The notes below the pieces were generated by a model. It ran no database searches. It was given only the letters and a program-made list of their open reading frames with translations, and was not told where the DNA came from. This document shows, piece by piece, positions 9,169 to 21,545 of a stretch of 29,551 bases of DNA (positions within the stretch are counted from its first letter, which is position 1; each line of letters starts with the position of its first letter). A program made the position numbers and the translations under genes. The stretch comes from Lunasporangiospora selenospora (taxonomy: Eukaryota > Mortierellomycota > Mortierellomycetes > Mortierellales > Mortierellaceae). Location of the stretch: positions 311 to 29,861 of the forward strand of contig JAABOA010000056.1 of the NCBI GenBank assembly GCA_015680635.1, written 5' to 3'.

Positions 9169-11237
9169 TTACTGGGGTGCAACCTCGGGCTTGGTCGCAA
9201 CCTCGGGCTTGGTCACAGCCTCGGGCTCAGTAATGAACTTTGTACCCTTCTCAATGTTCGCCTTGAGCTCCGTGTAGGCCTCATCAAGCAAACCCTGCTC
9301 GTGATCCGAGACTGCAGGCAATGGAAGAATCTTGGCAACACCCTCGGGACCGAACTCGACATCTTGAGCAAAGTAGTCAAGGCCAGTCTTTGCATGGAAG
9401 GCCTTAGTGCTCTCAGCATCGGCCAAGAGATTCACATAGGTAGACTCGACAATACCAGTCTTGCCATTCACTGAAGCCTCGAGGACTACGTTGGTGAAAC
9501 GAGCACCAGCGTAGGCCATAGAAAGAGTAGCCGAACCTGCACCAGCCTTGGCCTTCACGACTTCGTCACCACCGTACTGGATGCGATGAGTCAACGCCTT
9601 GACCTGCTCCTCCGTGAACTTTTGACCAGGGATCTGAGAGAGCAAAGGAACAATGGTAACTCCAGAGTGACCGCCAACGACTGTGACACGAGTGGACTTG
9701 GGGTTGATGTTGCTGTCAACCTCCGAGATGAAGCGAGAGGCGCGAACAACATCCAAGGTACTAACACCAAAGACCCTATTCAAGTTGAAGAGCATAGTAT
9801 TGTTAGAAATGTAATAGAGATTGCCATCTAGTGTGACAACATCTCTTTCTCTCTCTCTCTCTCTCTCTCAAACACATTCTATCTCGACGCCGTCGTTGTC
9901 AATTTGTTGTGTCGAGAAAATAACGGAAGGGGTAGAGCGAATTATCCACTTTCTGGCTCGCCTCTACCTGGGGCATGGTATTGAATTATTTGCATGACCC
10001 CAGTTTTTGCAGTTTTTGTGCCTCCGGGGAAGAGGGGGAGGAGGGGAAGAAGGATGTGAGCCTTGACCCCGCAGACTCCAAGGGTATAGTCATCTGAAAG
10101 GTGAACCCAATCACTCCACACAGAGCTTTAGAATCCTGTTGTAAAAGAGCTGTGATAACAGGCAAAAAAAATTGGGTGCGCGTATTACGAGTGTGGGAAT
10201 AAGGCACAGATATGACTCAACCTTGGTTATTTTGCCCGCGTGGAAGCACGTTGTAGCTCACAGCCCCTCCTCTTTACCGCCCCTTGGGAAGAGAATATAT
10301 GAGGGGAAGAGAGGAAAGATAAAAAAAAAAAAAAAGATGATAGACAAGACTTACTTCTTGGGGTTATAGACATTGTACTTCTTGAGCACCTCGCTGACGA
10401 TTGGCACAGTCGAGTTGACGGGGTTGGAGATGACAAGGACGAATGCATCGGGGCAGTTCCTGGCCACACCCTCAGCCAAGTCACGAATGATTCCTGCGTT
10501 GATCTTTTGGTGCAGAGCGAATAAAGAAAACCTTCTGTCAGGAACAATTATGTCTCTGCAAAATCCCACTCGGAAAATTGATGTTGACCCTTCTCTTGCA
10601 TATTGGTAAAAAAAAGTGCTGTACCTTGAAAAGATCGTCACGAGTCATGCCTGGCTTGCGGGGAACACCAGCTGGGATGACGACGGTATGAGCATCCTTG
10701 AGGGCTGCATCCATTTCGTCCTTGCCGTAACCAGTCACCGTGGAGCGGGTGTTAATGTGCGAGAGATCTGCAGCGACTCCAGGGGCGTTGACGATATCAA
10801 ACAGAGCCAAATCGGTGATCAGGTCTGACTGCTTCAAGAGCAACGACAAGGGCTGACCGATTCCACCGGCAGCACCGCAGACAGTAACTGTATTATTATT
10901 TTCGACATTGTGTTAGTAGAGTATAATACCAGGTTTCGATCAATCCAAGCTAATGTTTTGTGCGTCACCAATACCTTTGATATTATCGGGAGCAGGGGAC
11001 TATGAAAAAGTCATCCATGATGGTAATATTTGAATAGTCAAGGAGAGGCTAGATGAGTAAACTCGGTCATCTCATGGAGGTCGGCAAACACCATTCCCAT
11101 TCATGCGTCTCCACATTTCCTGGAGATGACGAGCCGGACATTGAAAACCCGAATAGCAAAGGTGACAGACAGAGAAGCTAAGCGCCGATCAAAAAAAGGG
11201 GAGGGGAGGGCGAAATTGACTGTTGATCCCTTACCAT
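9169..11237 (-). CDS. MDH1: NAD-dependent malate dehydrogenase, no targeting peptide (cytosolic type)
   Basis: The enzyme interconverts malate and oxaloacetate with NAD. There are five exons: 11237-11235 (ATG only), 10999-10975 (25 nt), 10887-10625, 10503-10355 and 9775-9169. The introns are 235, 87, 121 and 579 nt and the product is 348 residues. The protein begins [20 protein letters not shown], where the Rossmann loop GAAGGIG covers residues 14-20. Substrate-loop arginines are in [17 protein letters not shown] (R86, R92). [11 protein letters not shown] follows, then LDVVR with D155 and R158, and the catalytic histidine H183 is in [12 protein letters not shown]. No mitochondrial presequence is encoded by this first exon, so a cytosolic enzyme is inferred. 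The C-terminus carries a Thr-Lys-Pro-Glu-Val tandem tail. The ATG-only first exon rests on GATG|GTAAGG at 11235/11234 and on phase agreement. Confidence 0.92.
9179..9231 (-). repeat. 18-bp tandem repeat encoding the malate dehydrogenase C-terminal tail
   Basis: Two perfect copies of GCAACCTCGGGCTTGGTC (plus-strand reading, 9179-9196 and 9197-9214) are followed by a degenerate third copy up to about 9231. On the coding strand they give repeated Ala/Val-Thr-Lys-Pro-Glu-Val. The unit length is a multiple of three, so expansion or contraction keeps the frame. Confidence 0.9.
9849..9869. repeat. (CT)n microsatellite in the last malate dehydrogenase intron
   Basis: A short CT run lies near the 3' end of the 579-nt intron 10354-9776. 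On the gene strand it is a GA run. Confidence 0.9.
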
Positions 11238-11380
11238 CTTGATGCTTGTGTAAAAGTGAACGGAAAGAGTTTTGAGTGAGTGGAGTGGGTAGAGAAGAAT
11301 GAGAATGCAATGGTAGCGTGTGGGAGCAGCGTGTAAAAGTAAGAAAAAAAAAGTGCGCGCAGCACGAGCCGAGAACCTCG

Positions 11381-11387
11381 TTTTATA
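11381..11387 (-). promoter_or_regulatory. TATA box of the malate dehydrogenase gene
   Basis: The minus strand reads CTATAAAACGAGG, a good TATAAAA match, about 145 bp upstream of the ATG-only first exon. A C/T-rich leader follows. Confidence 0.5.
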
Positions 11388-12299
11388 GGCGAGACTTTTG
11401 CGGGCAGGGTGTTGGAGGTGAGCGCAACCCTCTTACTTGGCCTTGTGGACATGTCGAGCAGGGTGTCCGTGTATCTACACATAAGGTTATCCCACGGCGG
11501 GGTGACGAGCATTTTGCTCGGATCCGGAATCGAACGGGCAGCCTGTGCGCGCGCTATCTGTGTCCTCGCGTTTTCTTCCGTGTCTACGACCACTGGTTGG
11601 CCTTGCCGTTGAACAGGGGTCAAACATCCGGTTAATTTACACGCACCATTGTCTTGCCATCACACGGGAAAATGGCCTCGAAGACTTTATGCTGCCTTGT
11701 CGGCTCGTGCACAATGGACTAGCATCTGTTGGGTCCATTTTCCACCTGGCGACTTGGACCAGCAGACATTCCTTGCCCCAGCAAACGCGCAGCAAAAAGA
11801 AAAGAAAAAGAAAATACATCTGGTACCGTCATAGTATCCTTGAGTACACTTTTCCATGCGGTGTCAATTGTAACTCGAAACACTCGTACTCAGCGAGCAA
11901 AGAACAACGAGTAAACAGCATGTGTTATTGTCTGAATAAGCGAAACAGAGATGGAAGAGGAGGAAAGGGAGCTATTCCTGTATGTTCCTTCCCGGACAGT
12001 GTGTACACAGGCTTCTAAAGTCATTGGTGCCAGCCCAAGCAAGTTAGTTTTGGGCAGGGCATTGCAAGGGAAGTACAGAGCATGAAGACTCCGAGACTCT
12101 AGACCTTACTATTTTTTTCCTACCCTTGGCGGGTCTGGGAGGCGCGGGCAGATTTGGATAAAGCCGCGAGTCGGCCCTACCAGGTCCGGAAACGGGCAAG
12201 TTACATAGTTTATACAAATCAGGTCAGAGAACCTTCCATTATTAATAACTTTTTTCGTCCCCTTCTACTTCTCCTCATGTATTGCTTCACCACACTCAG

Positions 12300-12466
12300 C
12301 CCAACTTGCTACACGATCTCGACAATCAATTGAAAACGAACAACTGACGCTCCTACTTGAAGAAATGTCCAACGCCACATTTCAGCAAGGCAATTACACC
12401 ACATTATCATTTTTGCCTCAAATAGATAGAGGTTATGAACCAGACACACGCCCTCATTTAAAATAA
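12300..12466 (+). CDS. Candidate last exon of an unidentified small protein gene
   Basis: A pyrimidine tract and CACACTCAG (12291-12299) look like a splice acceptor. From 12302 a frame runs to TAA at 12464-12466, about 54 residues. It contains RQSIENEQLTLLLEEM, which could form a short coiled coil, and ends YEPDTRPHLK. The composition looks like protein rather than random translation. I could not find a convincing first exon: the acceptor implies phase 1, and the upstream ATG at 11950 offers only phase-2 donors. An ATG inside the exon (12365) could instead start a 33-residue peptide. I do not recognise the family. It lies antisense and close to the 3' end of ubiquitin-eL40. Confidence 0.25.
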
Positions 12467-12622
12467 TAGTCTTGCTTGCAGCAACTGATATGTAGAGCCA
12501 TTCAACAAATAACCGTTTTTTCTCTTTTGTGATTTTTTTAGGATGTCCAGGGCGAACTCTCGACGAGTTTTATTGATAGGAAAACGGCGACAGCACGCAC
12601 AAGCAGACAATGCGCGCATGAT

Positions 12623-14264
<1,642 letters not shown>

Positions 14265-15301
14265 CTATCGTCGCCTGGTGATGACACTCAGGCCGTCAAA
14301 GATGGGCAAAAGAACTACCTCCACGCGAGAGTCATTCTTCACATGGCGGTTAAAAGTGTCCAGCTTGTCTCCTAGATTTTGAGGAATTCTTCTGTCGTTC
14401 GAGGAGGACCCCTCGGCCACGCTTTTGCTCTTGGAAGCGGCTGCATCCTGCGATGCTCTGGCCGTGGGAGCGTTCAGGACAGTGCCGTAGAATAAAGTGT
14501 TATCGGCAAAGATAAAGCCATCCTTGCTGAGCAAGTTACTCTCAAGAATGGTATTGTAATAATTGATGTATCCTCCCTTGTCGGCATCTACCAAAAGTTG
14601 ACGAATTAGCGTGGGTGGGTGGGTTAGTCTAGCCTCTGCCATTTCTGCAAGATCGCCAGGTATAGTCAAGCAATTCCAGCTCTTGAACTGGTCTACCTAC
14701 CTAAGAAAATCACGTCAAATTGGATGTCTCTCTTGATCAATACTTGAAGGCTCGATGCGGCATCGCCTTCAAGGAGCTCAATCTTTGCGTATTTATCGCC
14801 AGAAGTGTATCCCTCACGCTCAAACGTCTCTCGAGAGAGACGCGCTGCTTTTGGATCCTTTTCACAGGTGTACAGTGTGGCACCTGGCTCAAGCCCATCC
14901 GCCATGGCCATTGCACTATATCCCATAAAGCACCCAAGTTCGAGCACTTTGTGGGGACGAATCATACGCATCAAAAGCTGCATTGTCTTTCCTTGCATGT
15001 CTGGCACAGACAAATGCGTGCCTTCAGGGTAGGCGGCAACTGTCGCCTCGCGAAGTCGGACAAACTTCCCGGGAAGGGGTGTTGACAGTGATTCGGCATA
15101 GGCGAGGATCGGATGATTGTCATCTTTCAAGACCGCAGACTTGATAGAGGGCGTGCTTCCTGAGGTGTGAAAGGACAGCACTGAGACTGCAGCCTTGGAA
15201 GGAAGGAAGCCCCGAGAGGTTGCTGGAGTGAGTCGCTGAAGAGCTGAGCATGTTGATGCGCGAGTGAATGAGCTTCTGGATAGATGGGTAAAAAACACCA
15301 T
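14265..15301 (-). CDS. SAM-dependent O-methyltransferase (caffeoyl-CoA/catechol OMT family, COMTD1-like)
   Basis: This is a class I, metal-dependent O-methyltransferase of the CCoAOMT fold. Exons are 15301-14701 and 14587-14265 (intron 113 nt, phase 1), giving 307 residues. The first 35 or so residues are rich in Ser, Arg and Thr with few acidic residues, which suggests a mitochondrial presequence as in animal COMTD1. The SAM-binding motif is VLELGCFMGYSAMAMAD (about 119-135), the acidic residue after strand 2 is in YTCEKD, and the metal and substrate site is FDVIFLDADK (D201, D203) with FADNTLFYG further on. The protein ends DGLSVITRRR, like the DGL tail of the family. Between ADNTLFYG and the end there is an Ala/Ser-rich insertion of about 30 residues. 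The physiological substrate cannot be read from the sequence. Confidence 0.9.
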
Positions 15302-15623
15302 GTCTCTTTGCTGTGAAATGAAATTTTAGAAATAGATTGGAATGATGGAGAAGGGAGGAAGTGGGGAGAAAGGAAATGGATAGGTGGGTAAGATAGGGGG
15401 TGTCTCCCGCTCAATATGTTTATCTTTAAATATCGATTCATGCGCATTGACTGAGGGGTAAGGAGGAAATCGTTGGCATAGTTGTCCCCACATTGGAACT
15501 CTTCGCTCTGCTACTGGTGCTTTTCTCTTGCACAATGCTAGGGACACACACCAGTGATGGTGGCACGCACTACTTTAGCCTAAAAGGCCCATTTATTTCT
15601 TCGCGAGTATCACAAGCGTATAT
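15302..15623. promoter_or_regulatory. Intergenic: O-methyltransferase promoter and eL28 3' flank
   Basis: 322 bp. On the minus strand ATATTTAAA at about 15425-15433 is a weak TATA-like element about 125 bp upstream of the methyltransferase start, followed by a pyrimidine-rich leader. No coding exon is supported. Confidence 0.5.
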
Positions 15624-16839
15624 TTAGAGCTTGAGGGCACGGAGACCCTTGGCAGCCTTCTTGGGGGCAGCCTTGACGGCCTTCTGGGAAGCAAGGACAG
15701 CAGAGAGACGGGCAAGAGCAGCCTAGATGGACATTCAATCGATAGTATGACGGATAAGTATGGTGTCTCGGATCAATTGAGTATGAGAGGGGAAAGGGGG
15801 CAGGATTATAGGATAATGAATTAAGGAGAGGATATTCCCAGTCAAGGCCCAGAGCTTTGGATATAGATCATCCATTGTCTGATAGTAATAAGCAAAGACG
15901 TGAGGGACCCGAGAGAGCTCTTTGGCTTCAACTCAGGCTTTGGTTTGCTGTTGCAAATAATGTACGCCCAGCTTTCATTTCGAAAGAGTCTGCTGGGTTC
16001 TAGCACTTTGCGTTTTTCAAGGAAATGGGGAGAGGGGAGGAGTAAAATGGAGCAAGGAAAACAAATACAAAAAACGAGAATGATCAAGGGAACAAAACAA
16101 TACCTTGCGGAGATCAGCACGGTAACCGCTGCGGGCAAGGTTGGCAATGGTGGCAGCCGACTTGCGGATACCCTTGGTCAAGATAACCTTGTTAATGGCC
16201 TTGGAGGGCTTGAAGGCAGGGACGGAGGTCTTCTTGGTGGAGAGGACGACACCACGGCCAGCAGCGGCCTGGATGTCAATGGTCTAGAATGTTCAGAAAA
16301 AGATATTTTGAACGTTTAGAACTCATGAAGGTTGATTCCAAAGAAATGAAGGTATTTGTATGCTGTTGAGGATGCCTCCTGTCTGATTGATCCCAATCCT
16401 GAGCAAAATATGATGAGTTGCTGGATCATTATCCACCATCCCTGTGCGCTGTTCTACTAAAAGGCTTTGAATTTTCAGCTGCCTGTTTCCAAAAAGCTCC
16501 TGACGGAAGGGGATTGGTAGGTGGGGAATCCATGAAAATGTGTCATGACTGAAGCTATATCATCCGCGCCCGATTGAGGCAGCACTTGCATACCTTCTTG
16601 TTAGCAAGGCCAGAGAACTTGTAGGTGTTCTTGTTCAACAAGTTACCAGCCTCCGAAGAGAACTCAACGCCGTTGCGCTTGATGAGGTAAGAGTTGTTGT
16701 TCTTGATAAGAAGCCTAATAGGTGATAAAAAAGGAGATCTCATTGTTAGGTCCATGTCCATTGTGCAGACGCCATGAGAAAAGGTATATCCTGCAGATTG
16801 ACAAAGAACAAATCATTACCAGGTAAGATCAGCCGACAT
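15624..16839 (-). CDS. RPL28: 60S ribosomal protein eL28
   Basis: This is a large-subunit ribosomal protein of the eukaryote-specific eL28 family (absent from baker's yeast, whose Rpl28 is a different protein, uL15). Exons are 16839-16820 (20 nt), 16714-16594, 16283-16104 and 15722-15624. The introns are 105, 310 and 381 nt and the product is 139 residues. It begins MSADLTWLLIKNNNSYLIKR, matching the conserved eL28 N-terminus with its Trp and Ser-x-Leu-Ile-Lys-Arg. NKNTYKFSGLANKK follows, then TKKTSVPAFKPSKAINK and a basic Ala-rich end. The short first exon leaves only the second exon recognisable as an open frame. Splice phases agree throughout (2, 0, 0). Confidence 0.94.
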
Positions 16840-17439
16840 GTTGAACTAGATTGGATTCGAGAAGGAAATGATCAAAAGTAGCCAAAATCGGAGATTAGAT
16901 GATGGTCATTCCTGGGATTGTGGATTCATTGATCAAGATTGTGTTTGGGAGAGCTCCTGCAGTTGGGCTGGAATATTGTTGATAGGTGTCAGGAAGTCAG
17001 TCCTATCTCCTGAGGGATTCCACCATGGTAGAGCCTTGTCATCATTCCAGAATCTCAGTTGGAAAAAAAATTAAAAATAAAAAATGATCCAGAAAAAAGT
17101 ACTAGGGATGACACATGATGCCCATGGTGATGATGTCGATAACGATGATCCAAGGGCTTCATATCAATGTCGGTCCGGTAGAGTGAATCCTGAGAGACGC
17201 CAAATGTTTCAATGCTATAACGGGTGCAGCCATGGAAATGTAGCACATTACAATGTTCCCAAGCGAATGTGAAGAGAAGGAATTCAATCTCCCCGGACCT
17301 GTTCTCCCTATAAACGAATGGATTGAACCGTGAAAATCTTGTTGGTGGCTTAGATACAGGACGTCACTGGGTCTGCCATCTGCCTAGGCTAAAGACGTCG
17401 GAAATACACAATCCACTAGGCACTTCATATTGGGGGAAA
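16840..17439. promoter_or_regulatory. Intergenic: eL28 promoter and Caf1 3' flank
   Basis: 600 bp between two minus-strand genes. It contains the eL28 promoter and leader and the Caf1 3' UTR, with an A/T-rich patch at about 17062-17082. I saw no clear TATA element, coding exon or RNA gene. Confidence 0.5.
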
Positions 17440-19143
17440 CTAGTTGTTTATTGCGGGCTTTGAGTAGCTATTGATCTTGCCGTTTGGCGTAGCTGATACA
17501 TTGGTAATCAATGGACTATCGTTTCCTGCTGCAGAATTGAATGTTGCGATCGAGTTTGGCTGTGATGCAGTTGATCCTACTGCTGAACCGAGACCGTACA
17601 AATATCCCCTAGGTAAGATTGAAGTATATTCAGGACCATTAGAAAAAATGACGAGTAGACCACAAGACAAAATGAAAGGATGATAGAGGAGCTGGTCCTG
17701 CTGATACTTACAGGTACTTTGTATCGTCAATCTTATCTTCGAAAAAGATCTGGCGCATTTTGAAGAAAGTTGAGCACGTCAAAAGACTGTCGCTTCCAGC
17801 TTGGTGTTGCGTACCAATTCTAGCAACCTACACACCAGAAATAGATTAATAAGTGATAATAAAGATGATGAGTGGTGGTGCATTTTGCGATGGTTGTCCT
17901 GGCAATCGGGTCAATATTGACAAACTCCTGAGCGTGTCTGATCCGCACCTGTAGGTCGTTTGCCAACTCCTGTAGTCCACCCTTCAGGTTTTTGCAGCTC
18001 TTCATCAGGTATTTAATGTCGTATATGCACGGAAAGTATGTTCGCAGCAGATCAAAGAACTCATTTTCCTCCGAGGGAAGAGGATTGCAGGTCAAGATCT
18101 TGAGTAGATATCCAAAATCGTAACCACTAGGATAGAGCAAAGACATTGAACAAAGTTAACAGATCAAGCACTAAAAAGAGTGGTGCTCAGTCCACCTTGC
18201 AAAAGAAGATTGTCGAACCATCTTGAGTCCGCCTGAAGAGAGTGGTCTCTAGGGCCCGTACCTGTGAAAAGAGATCCATTTTACTTCATCCAGAAGAACA
18301 AATCCTGAACTGATAAGGAGCTCTCCAAAATGGTGAACATCGATACCATAATCCTCGTGCTTCTGAAAGTTGATTCCTGATTTTGTTAGTAGGTCGATCG
18401 AATCCTGGGCGTACATGTCCTCGCTATTTTTTCCGGGTCAGAGTCAAGGGAGATAGAGGAAATAGGAACGATAGAAAGGAAAAGAGAGAAGAGTCAGACG
18501 GAGCACTGCCCGGTTACCCCTTTCAGTCACATTCGCGAATTACTTTTTTTTCTTCATCGATTCCATGGATAACGACTAGTCGGGCATTACGCGAGGCTGA
18601 ATTTGAAGTTGAACTGCCAAGTGCAGGCGTCTTTGGGTACGTTTCCGTTCTCATCGGCGAATGTCACGCCAAGCTGGATCATCTTTAACAGATCGACATT
18701 ACAACGCAAGGTCTGGTAATGATAGTCAGCCGAGGTTCGAAAATTCCCTATGAGAGTGCATTCTTGGGTGTTAGACGCTCTGTTGTTCTCTCTCTTTCTC
18801 TCTCTTATTGACACCCTGTGATCCTCTGGAGCATGAGTATTAAAGTCCAGGAAGTTCCTAGCACTGCCGACATACCAATGGGCCGAGCAACAACGCCTGG
18901 GAACTCAGTGTCCTATTGATGACCATTCAATGATAGAGATGGCGAAAGCGTATTGTGAGTGGATAGCTAATGGGAAGGGACAAGTTGCATTTTCTAACGC
19001 CTGCTGGGATTATAAAACGGGTGAATGAATACCATGGCCAAGTAAGGGTACTGATCTACAAGGTCTCGGAGAAGGGCCATCTCTTGGTCAAGATTCTCAG
19101 CCCAGACCTCCCTAATGATGGCTCTCTCATTTGGACTAGGCAT
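17440..19143 (-). CDS. POP2: CCR4-NOT deadenylase subunit Caf1/Pop2 (CNOT7/8 homologue)
   Basis: This is a DEDD-family 3'-5' exonuclease that shortens mRNA poly(A) tails within CCR4-NOT. There are seven exons: 19143-19033, 18912-18876, 18747-18591, 18423-18262, 18126-17949, 17827-17712 and 17608-17440. The introns are 103-167 nt and the product is 309 residues. All catalytic residues are present: D38 and E40 in MDTEFPG, D159 in [10 protein letters not shown], and H223 and D228 in [10 protein letters not shown]. The exon 5 stretch [20 protein letters not shown] is nearly identical to animal CNOT7. The C-terminal 40 or so residues are Ser/Asn/Ala-rich and variable. The start at [14 protein letters not shown] matches the usual family start. 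An upstream exon could add 88 residues (see findings). It is divergent from eIF2B beta. Confidence 0.95.
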
Positions 19144-20014
19144 CACAGAGTGTAACTTGGGATGAGAGTGGACAGGGGTGACAGGAGAGAAAGAGAATAG
19201 GCTATAATAGTAATGTCCAGCAAAGATGACACAGACATCCAAGGAAGAATGGAGACATTAGTTAGTAGATCCGGGGTAGAGAGAGATGGCATTCAAGCGA
19301 TGAAGGCGAAGCTGATCATGTCTTTGCATGGGGATTACGCGACAGACAAGAGATTCAACTACGTTTTTTATTTTTTTTTTATTTTTTACCTTGTCAGTCG
19401 GTGAGTCGGTGAGCAATGGAGTGGCAGATGATGTTGCAGACAGCCCGTCAAATGATTGCAATGGCTTCAGCGGGAGCAAGTTTGTTCGTGTGTCGTAGTA
19501 TGATAAAGATGTGTTGGAGAGACTGGTTGGAGACTGATAAACACGAAGGGTTGATGAGCGCAGGTTATGGGGACGATGAGGAGAGGAAGAAGGGATAGAT
19601 GTTGCATCAATTGGTGCCGATGCAACATTCACCCTGGCCACGTACGCTCCTTCATTATTCCAGCCAGGCAGCTGGATGGCCAGGACCCACGTACGACTGT
19701 CTCGTCAATTTTTTGTTTTCTTTTGCTCCGTCAGAGCTGACAATGCCTGAGTCTGCAACAAAGAGAGCTCTTTGTCCCTCCCCAACCAAACTTGACTTGC
19801 CTCTTTTTTTTTCTCTCTTTCTCTTTCACTTCAGGAAGCGACCAACCATTTCCTTTTTGCTGCCACCCTCTTTCCCTAGACACCGAGCTTAGGATCACGG
19901 AAATCACCACCGGAACCAACTGAACGCGAATCGTTAGTCAAGTACCGACATTTGTACCAGCTGCTGCATCAAATTGTCTGCCCTTAGTTTACAAAAACTC
20001 TCTCTGTCACCATC
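19144..20014. promoter_or_regulatory. Divergent promoter region Caf1 / eIF2B beta, with a possible upstream Caf1 exon
   Basis: 871 bp between divergent starts. On the minus strand an open frame at 19641-19390 (84 codons, Ser/Thr/Pro-rich) ends in GACAAG|GTAAAA and could splice to CCCAAG| at 19156 in frame with Caf1. A T-rich and A-rich tract occurs at about 19365-19388. Pyrimidine-rich DNA at about 19800-19830 may belong to the eIF2B promoter. Confidence 0.5.
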
Positions 20015-21545
20015 ATGAGCAAGAATAATGAACTTGTCGACGATCTTGTCGCGAAACTGAAGCGCCGCCAACTTGTCGGCTCCTCGACTGTGTCACAGGC
20101 GACACTTAAACTACTGATCGTTGTCATCTCAAGGAGCAATTGGACGACGGCAAACCAGCTCTTGACCCTGGTCAAGTCTGTTGGCCAGCGCTTGATCCAG
20201 GCCAACCCTACAGAGCTCGCTGTCGGCAATATTATCCGCCGTGTCCTCCATGTGATTCGTGAAGAGTTCCGCGAGGCCGATTCGAATGCCTCCTCGCACA
20301 GAAACAAGAGCACAGAGTCTAGCCACCCAACATCGTTGACAACCTCTTCTTCCATGTACAACCTTCTCGGCGAAACTGGATCGACAGTCAACGATAATGT
20401 TCAATACCCTTCAAGTTTGAGGAGTAACATTATCCAGGAGATCCGTGAAATCAAGGACGAACTGGAGAACATTTATGACAATATTAAGAACCAGGCGTTA
20501 CTCCAAATCCACTCAAAGTGAGTCATCGAGGGAGAAAAAAAATCCTCAACATTGGGTCGGTCGTACTACCGCCCTGCACACACTGCCAGTATACTAATTG
20601 ACGTGATGCACATCTACTCTGGGACACACTGATCTTAGTGAAATCATTATGACAATTGGGCGATCAAAGACTGTAGAAGAGTTCTTGAAGATGGCTGCTG
20701 CAAAGAGAAAGTTCCAAGTCCTGGTTGCAGAGACGGCACCTTCGTAAGAGACAGTCCGAGTTGTTGAGAATGTTGACATTTAACTTAGTAATCAAGTACT
20801 GATATGGAATCTCTATCCACGGGAAATTTGCATGGACAGATACTCTGGGCAAGAAATGGCACTTGAACTGTCAAAGGCTGGCATTGAGACGACAGTCATC
20901 CCAGACTCTGCTGTGTTTGCTGTGATGTCGCGTGTAAACAAAGTCATTCTTGGAACCCATGCTGGTAAGGGATCGGTCTTGAATATGAGACAATATGTGG
21001 TCTAGTAGGTATACTTTAGAAAGCCTTATATCCAACAAGAACTCACCTAATCGGCTCTCCTGACATGATCCAAAAAAAATAGTGTTGGCTAATGGAGGGC
21101 TAGTCGCAATTTCAGGAACACACATGATGGCAGCGGCGGCTAAGCACCATTCGATCCCAGTCGTAGTTTGCACTGGACTCTACAAGCTTTCTCCTCTATA
21201 CCCTTATGACGAGGACAGCTTCAATGTGATTTTCAACCCGGATTCAGTTCTTGGATTTGAGGAAGGCGACTTGGTGGAGAAAGTTACTGTGACAAACCCT
21301 TACTACGATTATGTGTCCCCAGACTTTGTCAACCTGTTTATCACCAATCAAGGCGGCCACCCACCATCATACTTGTATCGCCTCATGTATGTATATCTCT
21401 TCATGCTTTAACCTGATGTGGCTACATGGAAAGGTTTACTGTATTACGTATTTATTTATTCCTAACACGCTCGTTATTTTCTCTACTGTCCATGTTGAAT
21501 AGTGTTGAGAACTATGATCCAAACGATCACACATTCGATCTTTAG
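20015..21545 (+). CDS. GCD7: Translation initiation factor eIF2B subunit beta (GCD7/EIF2B2)
   Basis: This is a regulatory subunit of the eIF2B guanine nucleotide exchange factor that recycles eIF2 and senses eIF2-alpha phosphorylation. Exons are 20015-20517, 20639-20743, 20840-20964, 21083-21386 and 21503-21545. The introns are 121, 96, 118 and 116 nt and the product is 359 residues, against 351 in human. The N-terminal helical part contains [17 protein letters not shown]. The Rossmann-like C-terminal part contains [51 protein letters not shown], and the ending [17 protein letters not shown] followed by [17 protein letters not shown]. Ser/Thr-rich residues at about 90-125 are a loop insertion. 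The beta rather than alpha or delta assignment rests on the N-terminal helical block and the YDPNDH-type end. Confidence 0.95.

Larger units (their letters stand above)
11238..12622. other. Long intergenic region between malate dehydrogenase and ubiquitin-eL40
   Basis: These 1385 bp hold the malate dehydrogenase leader and promoter on the right of its start (TATA at 11381-11387) and the 3' flank of ubiquitin-eL40 near 12622. A possible small + strand exon at 12300-12466 is listed separately. The open frames crossing 11231-12018 have no recognisable protein features and disagree in phase with the neighbouring genes. Confidence 0.5.

Noticed and set aside
11521-11545. A tRNA B-box-like sequence on the minus strand (CGTTCGATTCC)
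   Set aside because: The flanking bases do not form a T-arm stem, and there is no A box or cloverleaf upstream.
11231-11623. A minus-strand frame running into the malate dehydrogenase start that might encode a targeting peptide
   Set aside because: It is out of frame with the ATG at 11237, and its end shows only translated pyrimidine-rich leader sequence.
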